This document shows positions 23,926 through 32,108 of a DNA stretch of 64,000 nt, piece by piece; within the stretch, counting starts at the first letter, position 1, and each line of letters starts with the position of its first letter. The position numbers were made by a program, and so were the translations under genes. The notes under the pieces are model-generated. The model did not search any database, was not told where the DNA came from, and saw nothing but the letters and a program-made list of their open reading frames with translations. The DNA is taken from positions 1 through 64,000 of the forward strand of contig CAOKRG010000002.1 in assembly GCA_948471095.1 (NCBI GenBank). Direction: 5' to 3'. Source of the DNA: an uncultured Oscillospiraceae bacterium (GTDB lineage: Bacteria; Bacillota; Clostridia; Oscillospirales; Acutalibacteraceae).

Positions 23926-24150
23926 TTAAAATGGGCCCTTGTTCTCGCCCCAAACAGCCTTGATCAGCTGGCTGGCGTCAGGCTGGCAGCCATCCAATGT
24001 GTCAATGCGCCAGGTAGGAACGTTCAGCCGGGGCTCCAGCCGCACGCTCCAAACCGGGTGCAGAAAAGCCGCCTGGGCGAAGGCCTTGGCAAAGGTGGTT
24101 TTTCCAGCGCCGGGCCGGCCGGTTACAATAAAAAGATACGGTTTTCCCAT
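23926..24150 (-). pseudogene. P-loop kinase-like fragment
   Basis: 74 residues starting MGKPYLFIVTGRPGAGKTTFAKAFAQ, a clear Walker A of small nucleoside/zeta-toxin-like kinases. After about residue 30 no further kinase motif (Walker B, lid) is seen, and the rest (WSVRLEPRLNV, WRIDTLDGCQPDASQL) reads like an unrelated or shifted tail. Normal members have 150-200 residues, so this is probably a truncated remnant. It starts 7 bases after ilvA and keeps the operon spacing. Confidence 0.55.
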
Positions 24151-24157
24151 AACGCCG

Positions 24158-25369
24158 CTACGCCTCCCCGTTCTTTCCAATCAGCTTAAAGCCGTTGTCC
24201 CGCAGGGCTCCGGCAATCATCTGCACATGGGCATAGTTCCGGGTCTCCATGCCAATCTTCAAATAACACCCGTTGATGCTCTCAATCTCTCCCGCCCGCT
24301 CATACTGGACGCTGGTAACGTTTCCGCCGCAGTCCGCGATAATCCGGGACACCGTTTGCAGCTGCCCCGGCTTGTCGATGAGCTCGATCACCAAAGTGCT
24401 GGACCTGCCGGACTTCATCAGGCCCCGCTCAATGACCCGGGAGAGAATGGTCACGTCGATATTTCCGCCGGAGACCAGGCTGACCACCCGCTTGCCCTGG
24501 ATGGGGAATTTATGGAACATGGCCGCCGCCACGGACACGGCTCCGGCCCCTTCGGCGATCATTTTCTGTTTTTCAATCAGCGCCAGAATGGCGGAGGAAA
24601 TCTCATCCTCCGTTACCAGCGCGATGTCGTCCACGTATTTCTGCACCAGCTGGAAGGTATGCTCCCCCGGCTGCTTCACGGCAATGCCGTCCGCGATGGT
24701 GGAGACGTTTTCCAGGCAGCTGATGGAACCGCCGTGCACGGAATTGAACATGCTGGGCGCCCCCGCCGCCTGGACCCCGTACACCTTTACCGCGGGGTTC
24801 ATGGACTTAATGGCGCAGGCCACGCCGGAAATCAGCCCGCCGCCGCCAATTGGCACGATCACCGCGTCAATGTCGTTGATCTCCTGGACGATCTCCAGGC
24901 CGATGGTGCCCTGGCCGGCAATCACGTCCTCGTCGTCAAAGGGGTGCACGAAGGTGTAGCCCCGCTCCTCCTTCAATTCTAAAGCCCGGTTGTAGGCGTC
25001 GTCGTATACGCCCTCCACCAGGCACACCTGTGCCCCGTACTTTTTTGTGGCCTCAATCTTGGAGATGGGCGCGCTGTCCGGCAGGCAGATCAAAGACTTT
25101 ACCCCGCTTTTTGTGGCGGCCAAGGCCACCCCCTGGGCATGGTTTCCCGCCGAGCAGGCAATCACGCCCCGGGCCTTTTCCTCTTCGGAAAGCATGGCGA
25201 TCTTATACCCGGAGCCCCGCAGCTTGAATGACCCGGTCTTTTGGAGATTTTCCGGCTTCAGGAAAAGGGAGCAGTCTTCGGTAATGCCCTCGGTATGTAC
25301 GATGTTGGTGGCCCGGACAATGTTTTTTAACACCACCGAGGCATGAAATATTTTGTCGATTGTAAGCAT
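24158..25369 (-). CDS. ilvA: Threonine ammonia-lyase with C-terminal ACT domain
   Basis: 403-residue PLP enzyme that converts threonine to 2-oxobutyrate, the first isoleucine-specific step. The PLP lysine is in TGSFKLRGSGYK; the phosphate loop is PIGGGGLISGVA; AGNHAQGVAL is also typical. Residues about 325-403 are an ACT-like domain (STLVIELIDKPGQLQTVSRIIAD). This shorter form has one ACT domain, as in many anaerobes. The ATG at 25369 gives a normal N-terminus (MLTIDKIFHASVVL). A promoter lies about 170 bases upstream, and ilvA heads the unit that continues into ilvBN. Confidence 0.92.
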   Translation of the reverse strand: MLTIDKIFHASVVLKNIVRATNIVHTEGITEDCSLFLKPENLQKTGSFKLRGSGYKIAMLSEEEKARGVIACSAGNHAQGVALAATKSGVKSLICLPDSAPISKIEATKKYGAQVCLVEGVYDDAYNRALELKEERGYTFVHPFDDEDVIAGQGTIGLEIVQEINDIDAVIVPIGGGGLISGVACAIKSMNPAVKVYGVQAAGAPSMFNSVHGGSISCLENVSTIADGIAVKQPGEHTFQLVQKYVDDIALVTEDEISSAILALIEKQKMIAEGAGAVSVAAAMFHKFPIQGKRVVSLVSGGNIDVTILSRVIERGLMKSGRSSTLVIELIDKPGQLQTVSRIIADCGGNVTSVQYERAGEIESINGCYLKIGMETRNYAHVQMIAGALRDNGFKLIGKNGEA

Positions 25370-25535
25370 TCGGATTTCCCCAATCTGAAAAACTCCCGGC
25401 GCATATGCACAAATAAGAATCATGCACCCGATCAAATCGCTCTGAAAGGGTGCAGTTTTCCTGCTGGCAACATTCAAATGCTTCAACGCTTTCGCCTGTT
25501 ACAGCGCCGAAATATCTAGTATGTCTCTAGGGAAT

Positions 25536-25564
25536 ACTATACCATTGATAGTCGCTTTTGTCAA
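25536..25564 (-). promoter_or_regulatory. Promoter of the ilvA-ilvBN unit
   Basis: Minus strand TTGACA (25559-25564), 17 bases, TATAGT (25536-25541). The leader of about 160 bases contains GCACCC...GGGTGC but no clear leader peptide or T-box motif. Confidence 0.85.
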
Positions 25565-25583
25565 GCGCGGGGCCAGAGATTGA

Positions 25584-25611
25584 CAAAAGCTTGCGGCGGG
25601 CTAAGCTTTTG
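25584..25611 (-). terminator. Hairpin at the end of the nusB-to-acetyltransferase unit
   Basis: CAAAAGCTT and AAGCTTTTG pair perfectly (9 bp) around a GC-rich 10-base loop, immediately after the acetyltransferase stop. The T tract is poor. Confidence 0.5.
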
Positions 25612-25613
25612 GT

Positions 25614-26120
25614 TTATGGGTTTTTTATCGGGTAGCGCAGGAAATAGACGTCGTTTCCTTCCATATACTTCGTTTTCACAAAGCCCTGGCGCAGATAAAA
25701 GCGCTGTGCGGCCCGGTTGTCCCGGTGTACTCCCAAGGCGATAGGGCGCGCCCCGAACTCTTGGTACACCCGCTGAACCGCCAGCTCCAAAGCCCGGCCC
25801 CCCAGTCCCCGGCCCCGGTACTGCCGGTCCATGATAAAGCCCATCAGCCGGTAGAAGGGCTCCCGGGCCATTTCCGGCGGGTCGGTCTCCCAGGGAATGG
25901 CCTCGCCCAGCAGCAAAACCCCCACGCAGGCCTCTCCCAGCATGACGGCAAAGGTCCGGCCAAGGCAGCCGTGCTCCGCGCCATATTGGGTCAACTCCCA
26001 CAAGCTGGCAGCGCTGTCCACAAAATCCTCGCTTACGTCCTCCCGCCGGATCGCTAGGACCAGAGGCAGATTCTGTTCCGTCAGAGGCTCTAGGGCCAGA
26101 ACGGACGCCGCCTCAGCCAA
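25614..26120 (-). CDS. GNAT-family N-acetyltransferase
   Basis: 168 residues. The acetyl-CoA loop reads DRQYRGRGLGGRALELAV, followed by IALGVHRDNRAAQRFYLRQGFV, the common GNAT C-terminal pattern. The N-terminal part (LTEQNLPLVLAIRREDVSEDFV) resembles the spermidine/diamine acetyltransferase group, but the substrate is not certain. Its start overlaps the end of the preceding phospholipase-like gene by 8 bases. It is the last gene of the long minus-strand unit. Confidence 0.82.
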   Translation of the reverse strand: MAEAASVLALEPLTEQNLPLVLAIRREDVSEDFVDSAASLWELTQYGAEHGCLGRTFAVMLGEACVGVLLLGEAIPWETDPPEMAREPFYRLMGFIMDRQYRGRGLGGRALELAVQRVYQEFGARPIALGVHRDNRAAQRFYLRQGFVKTKYMEGNDVYFLRYPIKNP

Positions 26121-26982
26121 AGGGCCGCTCCCCGGTCAGCTCTTTTAGGTCCCCGGTTTCAAAGTGGGAGGCCAGAGCCTCCGCCCGATCCAGGGCTTCT
26201 TCGTATAGCTCAAAAAAGTCCTGGCGGCTGGCTGAGTTCTTCCAAATCCATTCTTCGTGCTGGGCGTTGGCATAGTCCGGCTCCGGGTCCTCGGTCAGGG
26301 GGACCAGGTGGGAGGTCACGTAGCTGGGGCGGCCCTTTTCCAGGGCGCCAAACAGCCTGCGCTTTAAGCCGGTGCGGTCGTTGCAGCAGGCGAAGATGAA
26401 GTGGGCGTCCCGGGTGGCCCGGTAGAGCTCTTCCTCGGACACATGGTTCCCATAGACCGCGAACAGCACCTCCCGATACAACACGGCGATTTTCCGCTGT
26501 ACGCCCTCGTTTTTCGGAAACATATTTTTCAGGTGCACCTCGCTGGGCAGCCGGCCCGTCTTCCAGCGCAGCGCAATGGCGTCCAGAGCGGCTTCAATCT
26601 CTCCGTGAAGGGTGGAGGCGTTCTCCCAGGGCCGGACTTCCAGCAGAGAGTGGGAGCGGGCGTTTACATAGGGATGGACGGTGGAGTCCAAAGCATAGTG
26701 GCACAGAAAGCCCAGCACATAGGACCGGTACGCCCGGTCCGGGCGGCGGGCCAGAAAGTCCCGCATGGCTCTTAAAGTGGCGGTGGGGGAGGTCCTGTGC
26801 AGGGCGGAGCCATATTCTTTCAGCGATTTCACGTCCTTCTTGGCCGCGGCCTGGATATACCGATGGCAGAAGAGAAAGTCCGGTCCCTGGGCCCCCCAGA
26901 AAAAAGCGGTCTCGTCCACAGGCTCACAGAGCCGGTCCAGCAGGTCTTTGGCGAAAAGATGATGGGTGATGCACGCGGGCAT
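26113..26982 (-). CDS. Zinc-dependent phospholipase C-like protein
   Basis: 289 residues without a signal peptide. The pattern HHLFAKDLLDRL, WGAQGPDFLFCHRY, FLCHYALDSTVHPYV and HGEIEAALD supplies the His and Asp residues of the zinc-dependent phospholipase C/S1-P1 nuclease fold. In Clostridia such cytosolic members are common and uncharacterised, so lipase activity is only a family guess. AAGGAGG precedes the ATG. Confidence 0.75.
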   Translation of the reverse strand: MPACITHHLFAKDLLDRLCEPVDETAFFWGAQGPDFLFCHRYIQAAAKKDVKSLKEYGSALHRTSPTATLRAMRDFLARRPDRAYRSYVLGFLCHYALDSTVHPYVNARSHSLLEVRPWENASTLHGEIEAALDAIALRWKTGRLPSEVHLKNMFPKNEGVQRKIAVLYREVLFAVYGNHVSEEELYRATRDAHFIFACCNDRTGLKRRLFGALEKGRPSYVTSHLVPLTEDPEPDYANAQHEEWIWKNSASRQDFFELYEEALDRAEALASHFETGDLKELTGERPFG

Positions 26983-26994
26983 AGGCTCGCCTCC

Positions 26995-27534
26995 TTAAAA
27001 AATCAGATAGAAAAATAGGGCGGCTTCCCCGCGTTGGGGTGCGGGGAGGGTGTGGTAGCGCAGGTAGTTGGCCCCGCCGATCTGGAAGCCCTGTTTCAGG
27101 TAAAACCGGCAGGCCTGCAGGTTGTTGTCCTGGGTCTCCAGCCGAAGCCCGGCCAGGCCCCGGTCCCGGGCCCACTGGGCGGCTTTCTGAATGAGCGCGG
27201 TCCCCACGCCCCGCCCCCGGCTGTTCTGGCGGACCGCCAGGTCCTCCACATAGGCCCAGCCCATAAACTCCGCCTGCACCGCGATATGCCCCAGGCATTG
27301 GCCGTCCTCCCAGGCCAGGTACAGGACTTGACCGTCTCCTTTGGCGTATTCCAGGCAGTTCTCCCGGTCCAGGGGCGGGTTGGTTTTGGTCCCGGCGGGC
27401 TGGGAGAAAAGCTCCTCTTCCCAGCTCCACCGCCCTCGGGAGAGGGTGGGGTAAAAGCGGCCGATCAGCGGGAAGGGCTCGTTGACTTCATTGACCAGGT
27501 CCACTTGGCTGGGCGTAAGCGCCGTGATCTCCAT
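26995..27534 (-). CDS. GNAT acetyltransferase of the streptothricin acetyltransferase-like group
   Basis: 179 residues. AYVEDLAVRQNSRGRGVGTALIQKAAQWA is the acetyl-CoA site, followed by LRLETQDNNLQACRFYLKQGF and an end ALFFYLIF that is very like the C-terminus of Sat-type acetyltransferases. It may acetylate streptothricin-like antibiotics or another amine; resistance cannot be claimed from sequence. The second ATG (27534) is chosen because AAGGAGG is too close to the first. Confidence 0.75.
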   Translation of the reverse strand: MEITALTPSQVDLVNEVNEPFPLIGRFYPTLSRGRWSWEEELFSQPAGTKTNPPLDRENCLEYAKGDGQVLYLAWEDGQCLGHIAVQAEFMGWAYVEDLAVRQNSRGRGVGTALIQKAAQWARDRGLAGLRLETQDNNLQACRFYLKQGFQIGGANYLRYHTLPAPQRGEAALFFYLIF

Positions 27535-27570
27535 AAGCATGCCTCCTTGGGGCGAATCTTGAAATTTTAC

Positions 27571-28359
27571 CTACTGGCCGGAGCTGCTGGGCTTTCGGGC
27601 CAGCTCCAGGTCAACGGTATAATATACGGTCATCACTCCGCCGTGCCGGTGGATGGCCTGGTAGATTCCCCGGAACAGCCCCTCCCGGTTTTCCGGCTCC
27701 AGGGCCATGTGGTCCGGGTAAGTCCGCAGCAGGCCCATGTACTCCTCCGCGGTGAAGTCCTTCTCCATCTCATAGAGGTGAAACGCCGCCTCCCCAAAGC
27801 CGTACCGCCGGGGAATGGCCAAAAGCTGCTCTCCGTCCTCCGGGCCCAAAGGGCGGTACTCCCCCTTGCCGCCGTGCATGTACTGGCGGTAGAGGGCATA
27901 GACCTCCTGGGTAAGGGCCCGGCGCTTTCGGTCCGGCCCGGCGTGGTAGCCAAACCGGGCGAAGGCCCCGCCGGGCCGCAGCAGGCCGTATACCCGCCGG
28001 TAGCCGTACTCCTCCGGGATCCAATGGAAGGAGGTAGCCGCGTAAACTAGGTCAAAGCTCTCGTCCGGTCCCTCATATTCCTGCAAGGTCTGCTCCACCA
28101 GGGCGAGGCTCCCGCAGCCCTTCAGCCGCCGCCGGGCCAAGGCCGCCAGGCTGCCTCCCGGCTCCAGCCCCACCAGCTGGCAGCCGGTTTCCAGCACCGG
28201 CCCGGAGGCCTTGCCGGTGCCCAGGCCGATTTCCAGGACCCGGCTGTTTCCATTCAGGGGCTGGTAGCGGAAGATCTCCGCGAACAGCTCCCGAGGATAG
28301 TCCGGGCGGGCCGCATCGTACTCCGCCGCCGCGCGGTCAAAGTGCCGTTGAAACTCCAT
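27571..28359 (-). CDS. Class I SAM-dependent methyltransferase
   Basis: 262 residues. Motif I is VLEIGLGTGKASG, the acidic residue at the end of the second strand is in LVGLEPGG, and the post-motif region is FDLVYAATSFHWI, all typical of UbiE/Tam-like methyltransferases. The N-terminus FDRAAAEYDAARPDYP is also characteristic. The substrate is unknown. Its start overlaps the end of the pseudouridine synthase gene. Confidence 0.82.
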   Translation of the reverse strand: MEFQRHFDRAAAEYDAARPDYPRELFAEIFRYQPLNGNSRVLEIGLGTGKASGPVLETGCQLVGLEPGGSLAALARRRLKGCGSLALVEQTLQEYEGPDESFDLVYAATSFHWIPEEYGYRRVYGLLRPGGAFARFGYHAGPDRKRRALTQEVYALYRQYMHGGKGEYRPLGPEDGEQLLAIPRRYGFGEAAFHLYEMEKDFTAEEYMGLLRTYPDHMALEPENREGLFRGIYQAIHRHGGVMTVYYTVDLELARKPSSSGQ

Positions 28360-29278
28360 CACGCCTGCCTCCCTTTCTCGTTTCTTCCCCGTCCGTTGTC
28401 TTCTCCCAGGCCCGAAACAGCCCCGGGAAGGCCGTTCGCATATCCTCCGGCGGGTCCGCGCGGAAATCCCGGTCCCAGCCCAAGGCCTTGCACCGAACTT
28501 TCAGAGTCCGGCAGTGCAGGGCCTGGCGGGGAATGCGCTCCCGGCCCCCTCCGTACAGGTCGTCCCCCGCCAGCGGATGCCCCAGCGCAGCCATATGGAC
28601 CCGGATCTGGTGGGTCCGGCCGGTTTCCAGCCAAAGGCGCAGCAGGGTATGGCCCTCCTCGCTGGCCAAAGCCTGCCAGCGGGTGAGCGCGGGCCGGCTT
28701 TCTGAAAGCCCCGCCCTGCAGGTCCGCTTGATCTTGCTCCCCGGCTCCAGACCGATGGGCAGGTCCACGGCGCCGCTCCCGGTCAAAACGCCCTGGCACA
28801 CGGCCAGATAGCTCTTTTCCAGCCGGGCTCCAGCCGCAATGCGGTTTTTCCCAAAGAGCAGCAGGCCGCTGGTGTCCCGGTCCAGCCGGTAGAGGGGCCG
28901 CACCCGGCAGCGCTGGCCGGTCTGCCGGTAATAATGGGCCAAGCCGTTCAGCAGGCTGTCCCGGTCGTGGCCGGGGGAGGGATGCACCGGGACTCCGGCG
29001 GGCTTGTCCAGCAGCAGGAAGTCTTCGTCCTCATACTGAATATTCAAGGGCAGGGGAGAGGGGGAATACTCCGCCTCTTCCTCCCGCAAGATCAAAGTGA
29101 GAACGTCCCCGGCCCGCAAGACCGCGTTGGCTAGGCAGGGCCGTCCGTTCACCAGAATACCGCCCTCATATTTGAAGTCCTTCCAGGCCGAAGCGGAGAG
29201 CTCCAAAAAGCGGCGGGCAAAGGCGCTGGCCGCCGCTCCGCCCCATTCCTCCGGCACGGGGTAGGAAAGGCTCCGCAC
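28337..29278 (-). CDS. RluA-family pseudouridine synthase
   Basis: 313 residues from a GTG that overlaps the ispA stop (TAGTG). An S4-like RNA-binding part (residues about 20-85, FLELSASAWKDFKYEGGILVNG) precedes the catalytic domain. The active site reads YRLDRDTSGLLLFGK: the catalytic Asp is kept but the usual preceding His is Tyr. Other segments are LLDKPAGVPVHPS, LETGRTHQIRVHMAALGHPLAGDDLYGG. The target uridine in rRNA or tRNA cannot be assigned. The frame is open much further upstream, but that part lies inside ispA in another phase. Confidence 0.85.
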   Translation of the reverse strand: MRSLSYPVPEEWGGAAASAFARRFLELSASAWKDFKYEGGILVNGRPCLANAVLRAGDVLTLILREEEAEYSPSPLPLNIQYEDEDFLLLDKPAGVPVHPSPGHDRDSLLNGLAHYYRQTGQRCRVRPLYRLDRDTSGLLLFGKNRIAAGARLEKSYLAVCQGVLTGSGAVDLPIGLEPGSKIKRTCRAGLSESRPALTRWQALASEEGHTLLRLWLETGRTHQIRVHMAALGHPLAGDDLYGGGRERIPRQALHCRTLKVRCKALGWDRDFRADPPEDMRTAFPGLFRAWEKTTDGEETRKGGRRDGVSTAL

Positions 29279-30147
29279 TAGTTTTCCCGCCGGGCCAAAG
29301 CCAGGGCCAGCTCCGTCAAAAAACTCTGGTCCTGAGGAAAGACCCCCAGGGCCTCCACCGCCTGGCCGGTGTAAGATTCTACCAGATCCTGGGCGGTCTC
29401 CACGCCTAATAAGCTTACATAGTTGCGCTTGTCGCGGGCCGCGTCCATACCGGTGTTTTTGCCTAAGGTCTCTGCATCGCCCAACACGTCCAAAATGTCG
29501 TCCCGAATCTGAAAAGCCATGCCAATTCCCTGGGCGTAGCGGGAGGCCGCGGCCAGCTGGGCCTCTCCGGCTCCGGCGGCGATGCATCCCATGCGGCAGG
29601 CCGCGTCGATGAGGGCCACGGTCTTGCCCTGGTCCATCTCCTTGAGCAGGTCCAGGCTTGCCTTTTGGCGGCTGGCGCTCAGGTCGATGCACTGGCCCCC
29701 CACCATGCCCTGGTACCCGGCCAGAGAGGCCAGGCATTTGGCGGCGGCGGCGGCTTTGGCCGGGTCCGGAAAGGCCAGCACGGCCTCGAAGGCCTGGGTC
29801 AGCAGGCCGTCCCCAGCCAGCAGGGCCATGGCCTCCCCGTAAACCTTGTGACAGGTGGGCCTCCCCCGGCGCAGGCTGTCGTCGTCCATGCAGGGCAAGT
29901 CGTCGTGGATGAGGGAATAGGTATGCACCATCTCTACCCCGCAGGCAAAGGGCAGGGCGCTGTGCCAGTCCTCGCCGCATAGGGCGCAGAAAGCCAGGGT
30001 GAGCATGGGCCGCACCCGCTTGCCTCCGGCCAGCAGGCTGTAGCGCATGGCCTCCGCCACACAGGCGGCGGGGCTGTCCGGGCCGGGCGCGGGCAGGGCG
30101 GCTTCCAGGGCCCGCTCCACGGCTTCCCGCAGCATGGTCTCATTCAT
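29278..30147 (-). CDS. ispA: Polyprenyl (farnesyl/geranyl) diphosphate synthase
   Basis: 289-residue prenyl transferase that builds C15 (or C10-C20) diphosphates for isoprenoids. First Asp-rich motif HDDLPCMDDDSLRRG, second QIRDDILDVLGD, plus GGKRVRPML near the N-terminus. The ATG at 30147 overlaps the xseB stop by 8 bases, the normal arrangement in Firmicutes (xseA-xseB-ispA). dxs and tlyA, often next in this operon, are replaced here by an RluA-type gene. Confidence 0.92.
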   Translation of the reverse strand: MNETMLREAVERALEAALPAPGPDSPAACVAEAMRYSLLAGGKRVRPMLTLAFCALCGEDWHSALPFACGVEMVHTYSLIHDDLPCMDDDSLRRGRPTCHKVYGEAMALLAGDGLLTQAFEAVLAFPDPAKAAAAAKCLASLAGYQGMVGGQCIDLSASRQKASLDLLKEMDQGKTVALIDAACRMGCIAAGAGEAQLAAASRYAQGIGMAFQIRDDILDVLGDAETLGKNTGMDAARDKRNYVSLLGVETAQDLVESYTGQAVEALGVFPQDQSFLTELALALARREN

Positions 30148-30355
30148 CGCTTTTCGCCTCCCCAGGAAGGACCGTGAGCTCCCGCACTTTCTGTTCGGCC
30201 CGGTCCAGCGTATTGTAGCACAGGGCGGAGAGCTTCGCGCCCTCCTCAAACAAAGCCATAGCCTCTTCCAGGGGCGCCTCGCCCTCCTCCAGCCGGACGA
30301 CAATCTCCTGCAAGCGGCTCATGGCATCCTCAAACTTCAGTTTCTTTGCGGGCAT
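30140..30355 (-). CDS. xseB: Exodeoxyribonuclease VII small subunit
   Basis: 71 residues, helical, with the family pattern FEDAMSRLQEIVVRLEEGEAPLEEAMALFEEGAKL. It binds XseA and is needed for the single-strand exonuclease. It overlaps the preceding acetyltransferase by 26 bases and ispA by 8. Unusually it is separated from xseA by that acetyltransferase. Confidence 0.93.
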   Translation of the reverse strand: MPAKKLKFEDAMSRLQEIVVRLEEGEAPLEEAMALFEEGAKLSALCYNTLDRAEQKVRELTVLPGEAKSDE

Positions 30356-30908
30356 AGTCGTGTTCCTTCCTCTCGGTCAATTTTATGTGCTCCCAGACCT
30401 CTCGAAGCATGCCGTACAGGTACAGGTCCGCCCAACCGCCCCGGTTGTCCCCGATGTGGCTGCGCTGAACGCCTTCCCGAACCATGCCCAGCTTTTCCAT
30501 CAGCCCCACAGACTTCACCGGGTCGATGGCCTCGGCCGTCAGCTTGTGGGCATGGAGCGCTTCAAAGGCGTAGCCGCGCAAGGCGGAGCAGGCCTCGAAG
30601 GCCAGCCCCTGCCGCCAGTAGGTCCGGTTGAAGATCCAGCCGATTTCATACACGTCCTCGTTTTCATCCTCGCCCAGAGGCTTACACAGCAGGTAGCCGA
30701 TGAGCCTCCCCGTATCTTTCATTGCAACGGCCAAGGCGCCCTTTTTTCCAATGCAGAAATCCTTGAGAAATGCCTGGGTCTTCTCAAAGTCATAGGCAGG
30801 CTCGCAGTTTTTCATAGTCTCGCTGTCGCCGAAGATCGCGTGTAGGCCGGCCGCGTCCTCTGGGGCAAACTCCCGAATGACCAGCCGTTCTGTCTCTATT
30901 TTTACCAT
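30330..30908 (-). CDS. RimJ/RimL-type GNAT acetyltransferase inserted between xseA and xseB
   Basis: 192 residues: ETERLVIREFAPEDAAGLHAIF, EIGWIFNRTYWRQGLAFEACSALRGYAFE and IDPVKSVGLMEKLGMVREG are standard for this group. It begins 9 bases after xseA and ends inside xseB, so it is translated with both exonuclease subunits. Its target is unknown; a link to exonuclease VII is only suggested by position. Confidence 0.85.
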   Translation of the reverse strand: MVKIETERLVIREFAPEDAAGLHAIFGDSETMKNCEPAYDFEKTQAFLKDFCIGKKGALAVAMKDTGRLIGYLLCKPLGEDENEDVYEIGWIFNRTYWRQGLAFEACSALRGYAFEALHAHKLTAEAIDPVKSVGLMEKLGMVREGVQRSHIGDNRGGWADLYLYGMLREVWEHIKLTERKEHDYARKETEV

Positions 30909-30917
30909 TTGTCTCTC

Positions 30918-32108
30918 CTATAGCAGCCGGGCCTGCCGCCGGCCTTTTTCCGCCTGCAAGGTCACTTCTTCCCCGGCGGGCAGCGGGTTCAGGTCCTTCA
31001 CGGCTTTCCCTTTATGGTACACCACCGCATACCCCCGGCCCAGCACCTTGAGGGGGCTCAGGGCGTCCAGCTTTCCGGCCGCCAGGGCTAAGGTATTCCG
31101 CCGTTCTTCCAGCAAGGTCCGGGCCGACTGGTCCAGCTCTGCGGCCAGCCGGTCCAACCGCTCCCGGCGCAGGGCCACATACCGCCCCGGCTCTCCCAAG
31201 GGCGAGTCCTGCGTCAGAATATCCACCGCTTGGCGCAGGCTTTCCACGGTCTCCACGGCCTTCTCCTGAAAATACCGGCGGTAGGCCGCTACCTGCTCCC
31301 GCAGGGCTTCCCGCTCCGGCGTACACAGCTCGGCGGCGGCGCTGGGGGTGGGGGCCCGCAGGTCGGCGGCAAAATCGCAGATGGTAAAGTCCGTCTCGTG
31401 GCCCACCGCGGACACAATGGGTATGGCGGACCCGGCCACCGCCCGGGCCAGGGCTTCGTCGTTAAAGGCCCACAGGTCCTCCATGGAACCCCCGCCCCGG
31501 CCCAAAATGATGACGTCGCAGGAGCCCTCCTCGTTTAGGGAGCGCACGGCGGCAGTAAGTTGGGCGGGAGCGGCCTCCCCCTGGACCAGCACCGGGCAGA
31601 GCAGGATCTCCGCCACGGGCCAGCGGCGGGCGGTAATCTGCAAAATATCCCGCACCGCCGCGCCGGTGGGAGAAGTGATCACTCCAATGCGTTGGGGAAA
31701 AGGGGGCAGGGGCTTTTTGCGTTCGGGAGAGAAAAGCCCCTCTGCCGCCAGACGGGCTTTCAGCTGCTCATAGGCCAAAGCCAGGGCCCCCAGGCCGTCC
31801 GGCTGCATGTCCTCCGCGTAAAGCTGATACTGCCCCGCCGCCTCATACAAGGATACCCGGCCCCGGATGACCACCCGCATGCCGTCCGCTGGCCGGAAGC
31901 GCAGGCGGTGGGCAGAGGAGGCAAACATTACCGCCTTGATCAAGGCGTGTTCGTCCTTTAAGGAAAAGTATAGGTGCCCGGACTTATACTGGCCGGAGAA
32001 GTTGGAAATTTCCCCGGCAATGAGAATGTCGTTCAGCCGTCCGTCCCCCTCGATCAAGGAGCGGACAAAGCGGTTCACTTGGGTCACGGTCAAGGGCGCG
32101 GCGCTCAT
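30918..32108 (-). CDS. xseA: Exodeoxyribonuclease VII large subunit
   Basis: 396 residues. An OB-fold N-terminal domain (LNDILIAGEISNFSGQYKSGHLYFSLKD) is followed by the catalytic domain with RIGVITSPTGAAVRDI, VILGRGGGSMEDLWAFND and VGHETDFTICDFAADLRAPTPSAAAE, then a coiled-coil C-terminal part. It degrades single-stranded DNA with XseB. The ATG at 32108 overlaps the stop of the TsaD paralogue (ATGA). Length is close to the usual 400. Confidence 0.94.
   Translation of the reverse strand: MSAAPLTVTQVNRFVRSLIEGDGRLNDILIAGEISNFSGQYKSGHLYFSLKDEHALIKAVMFASSAHRLRFRPADGMRVVIRGRVSLYEAAGQYQLYAEDMQPDGLGALALAYEQLKARLAAEGLFSPERKKPLPPFPQRIGVITSPTGAAVRDILQITARRWPVAEILLCPVLVQGEAAPAQLTAAVRSLNEEGSCDVIILGRGGGSMEDLWAFNDEALARAVAGSAIPIVSAVGHETDFTICDFAADLRAPTPSAAAELCTPEREALREQVAAYRRYFQEKAVETVESLRQAVDILTQDSPLGEPGRYVALRRERLDRLAAELDQSARTLLEERRNTLALAAGKLDALSPLKVLGRGYAVVYHKGKAVKDLNPLPAGEEVTLQAEKGRRQARLL

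Noticed and set aside
25370..25535. T-box or riboswitch in the ilvA leader
   Set aside because: No T-box specifier/antiterminator motif was found; the only structure is a short GCACCC/GGGTGC stem.
29279..29980. N-terminal extension of the pseudouridine synthase frame
   Set aside because: It lies wholly inside ispA in another phase; the RluA-type domains begin only after the GTG at 29278.
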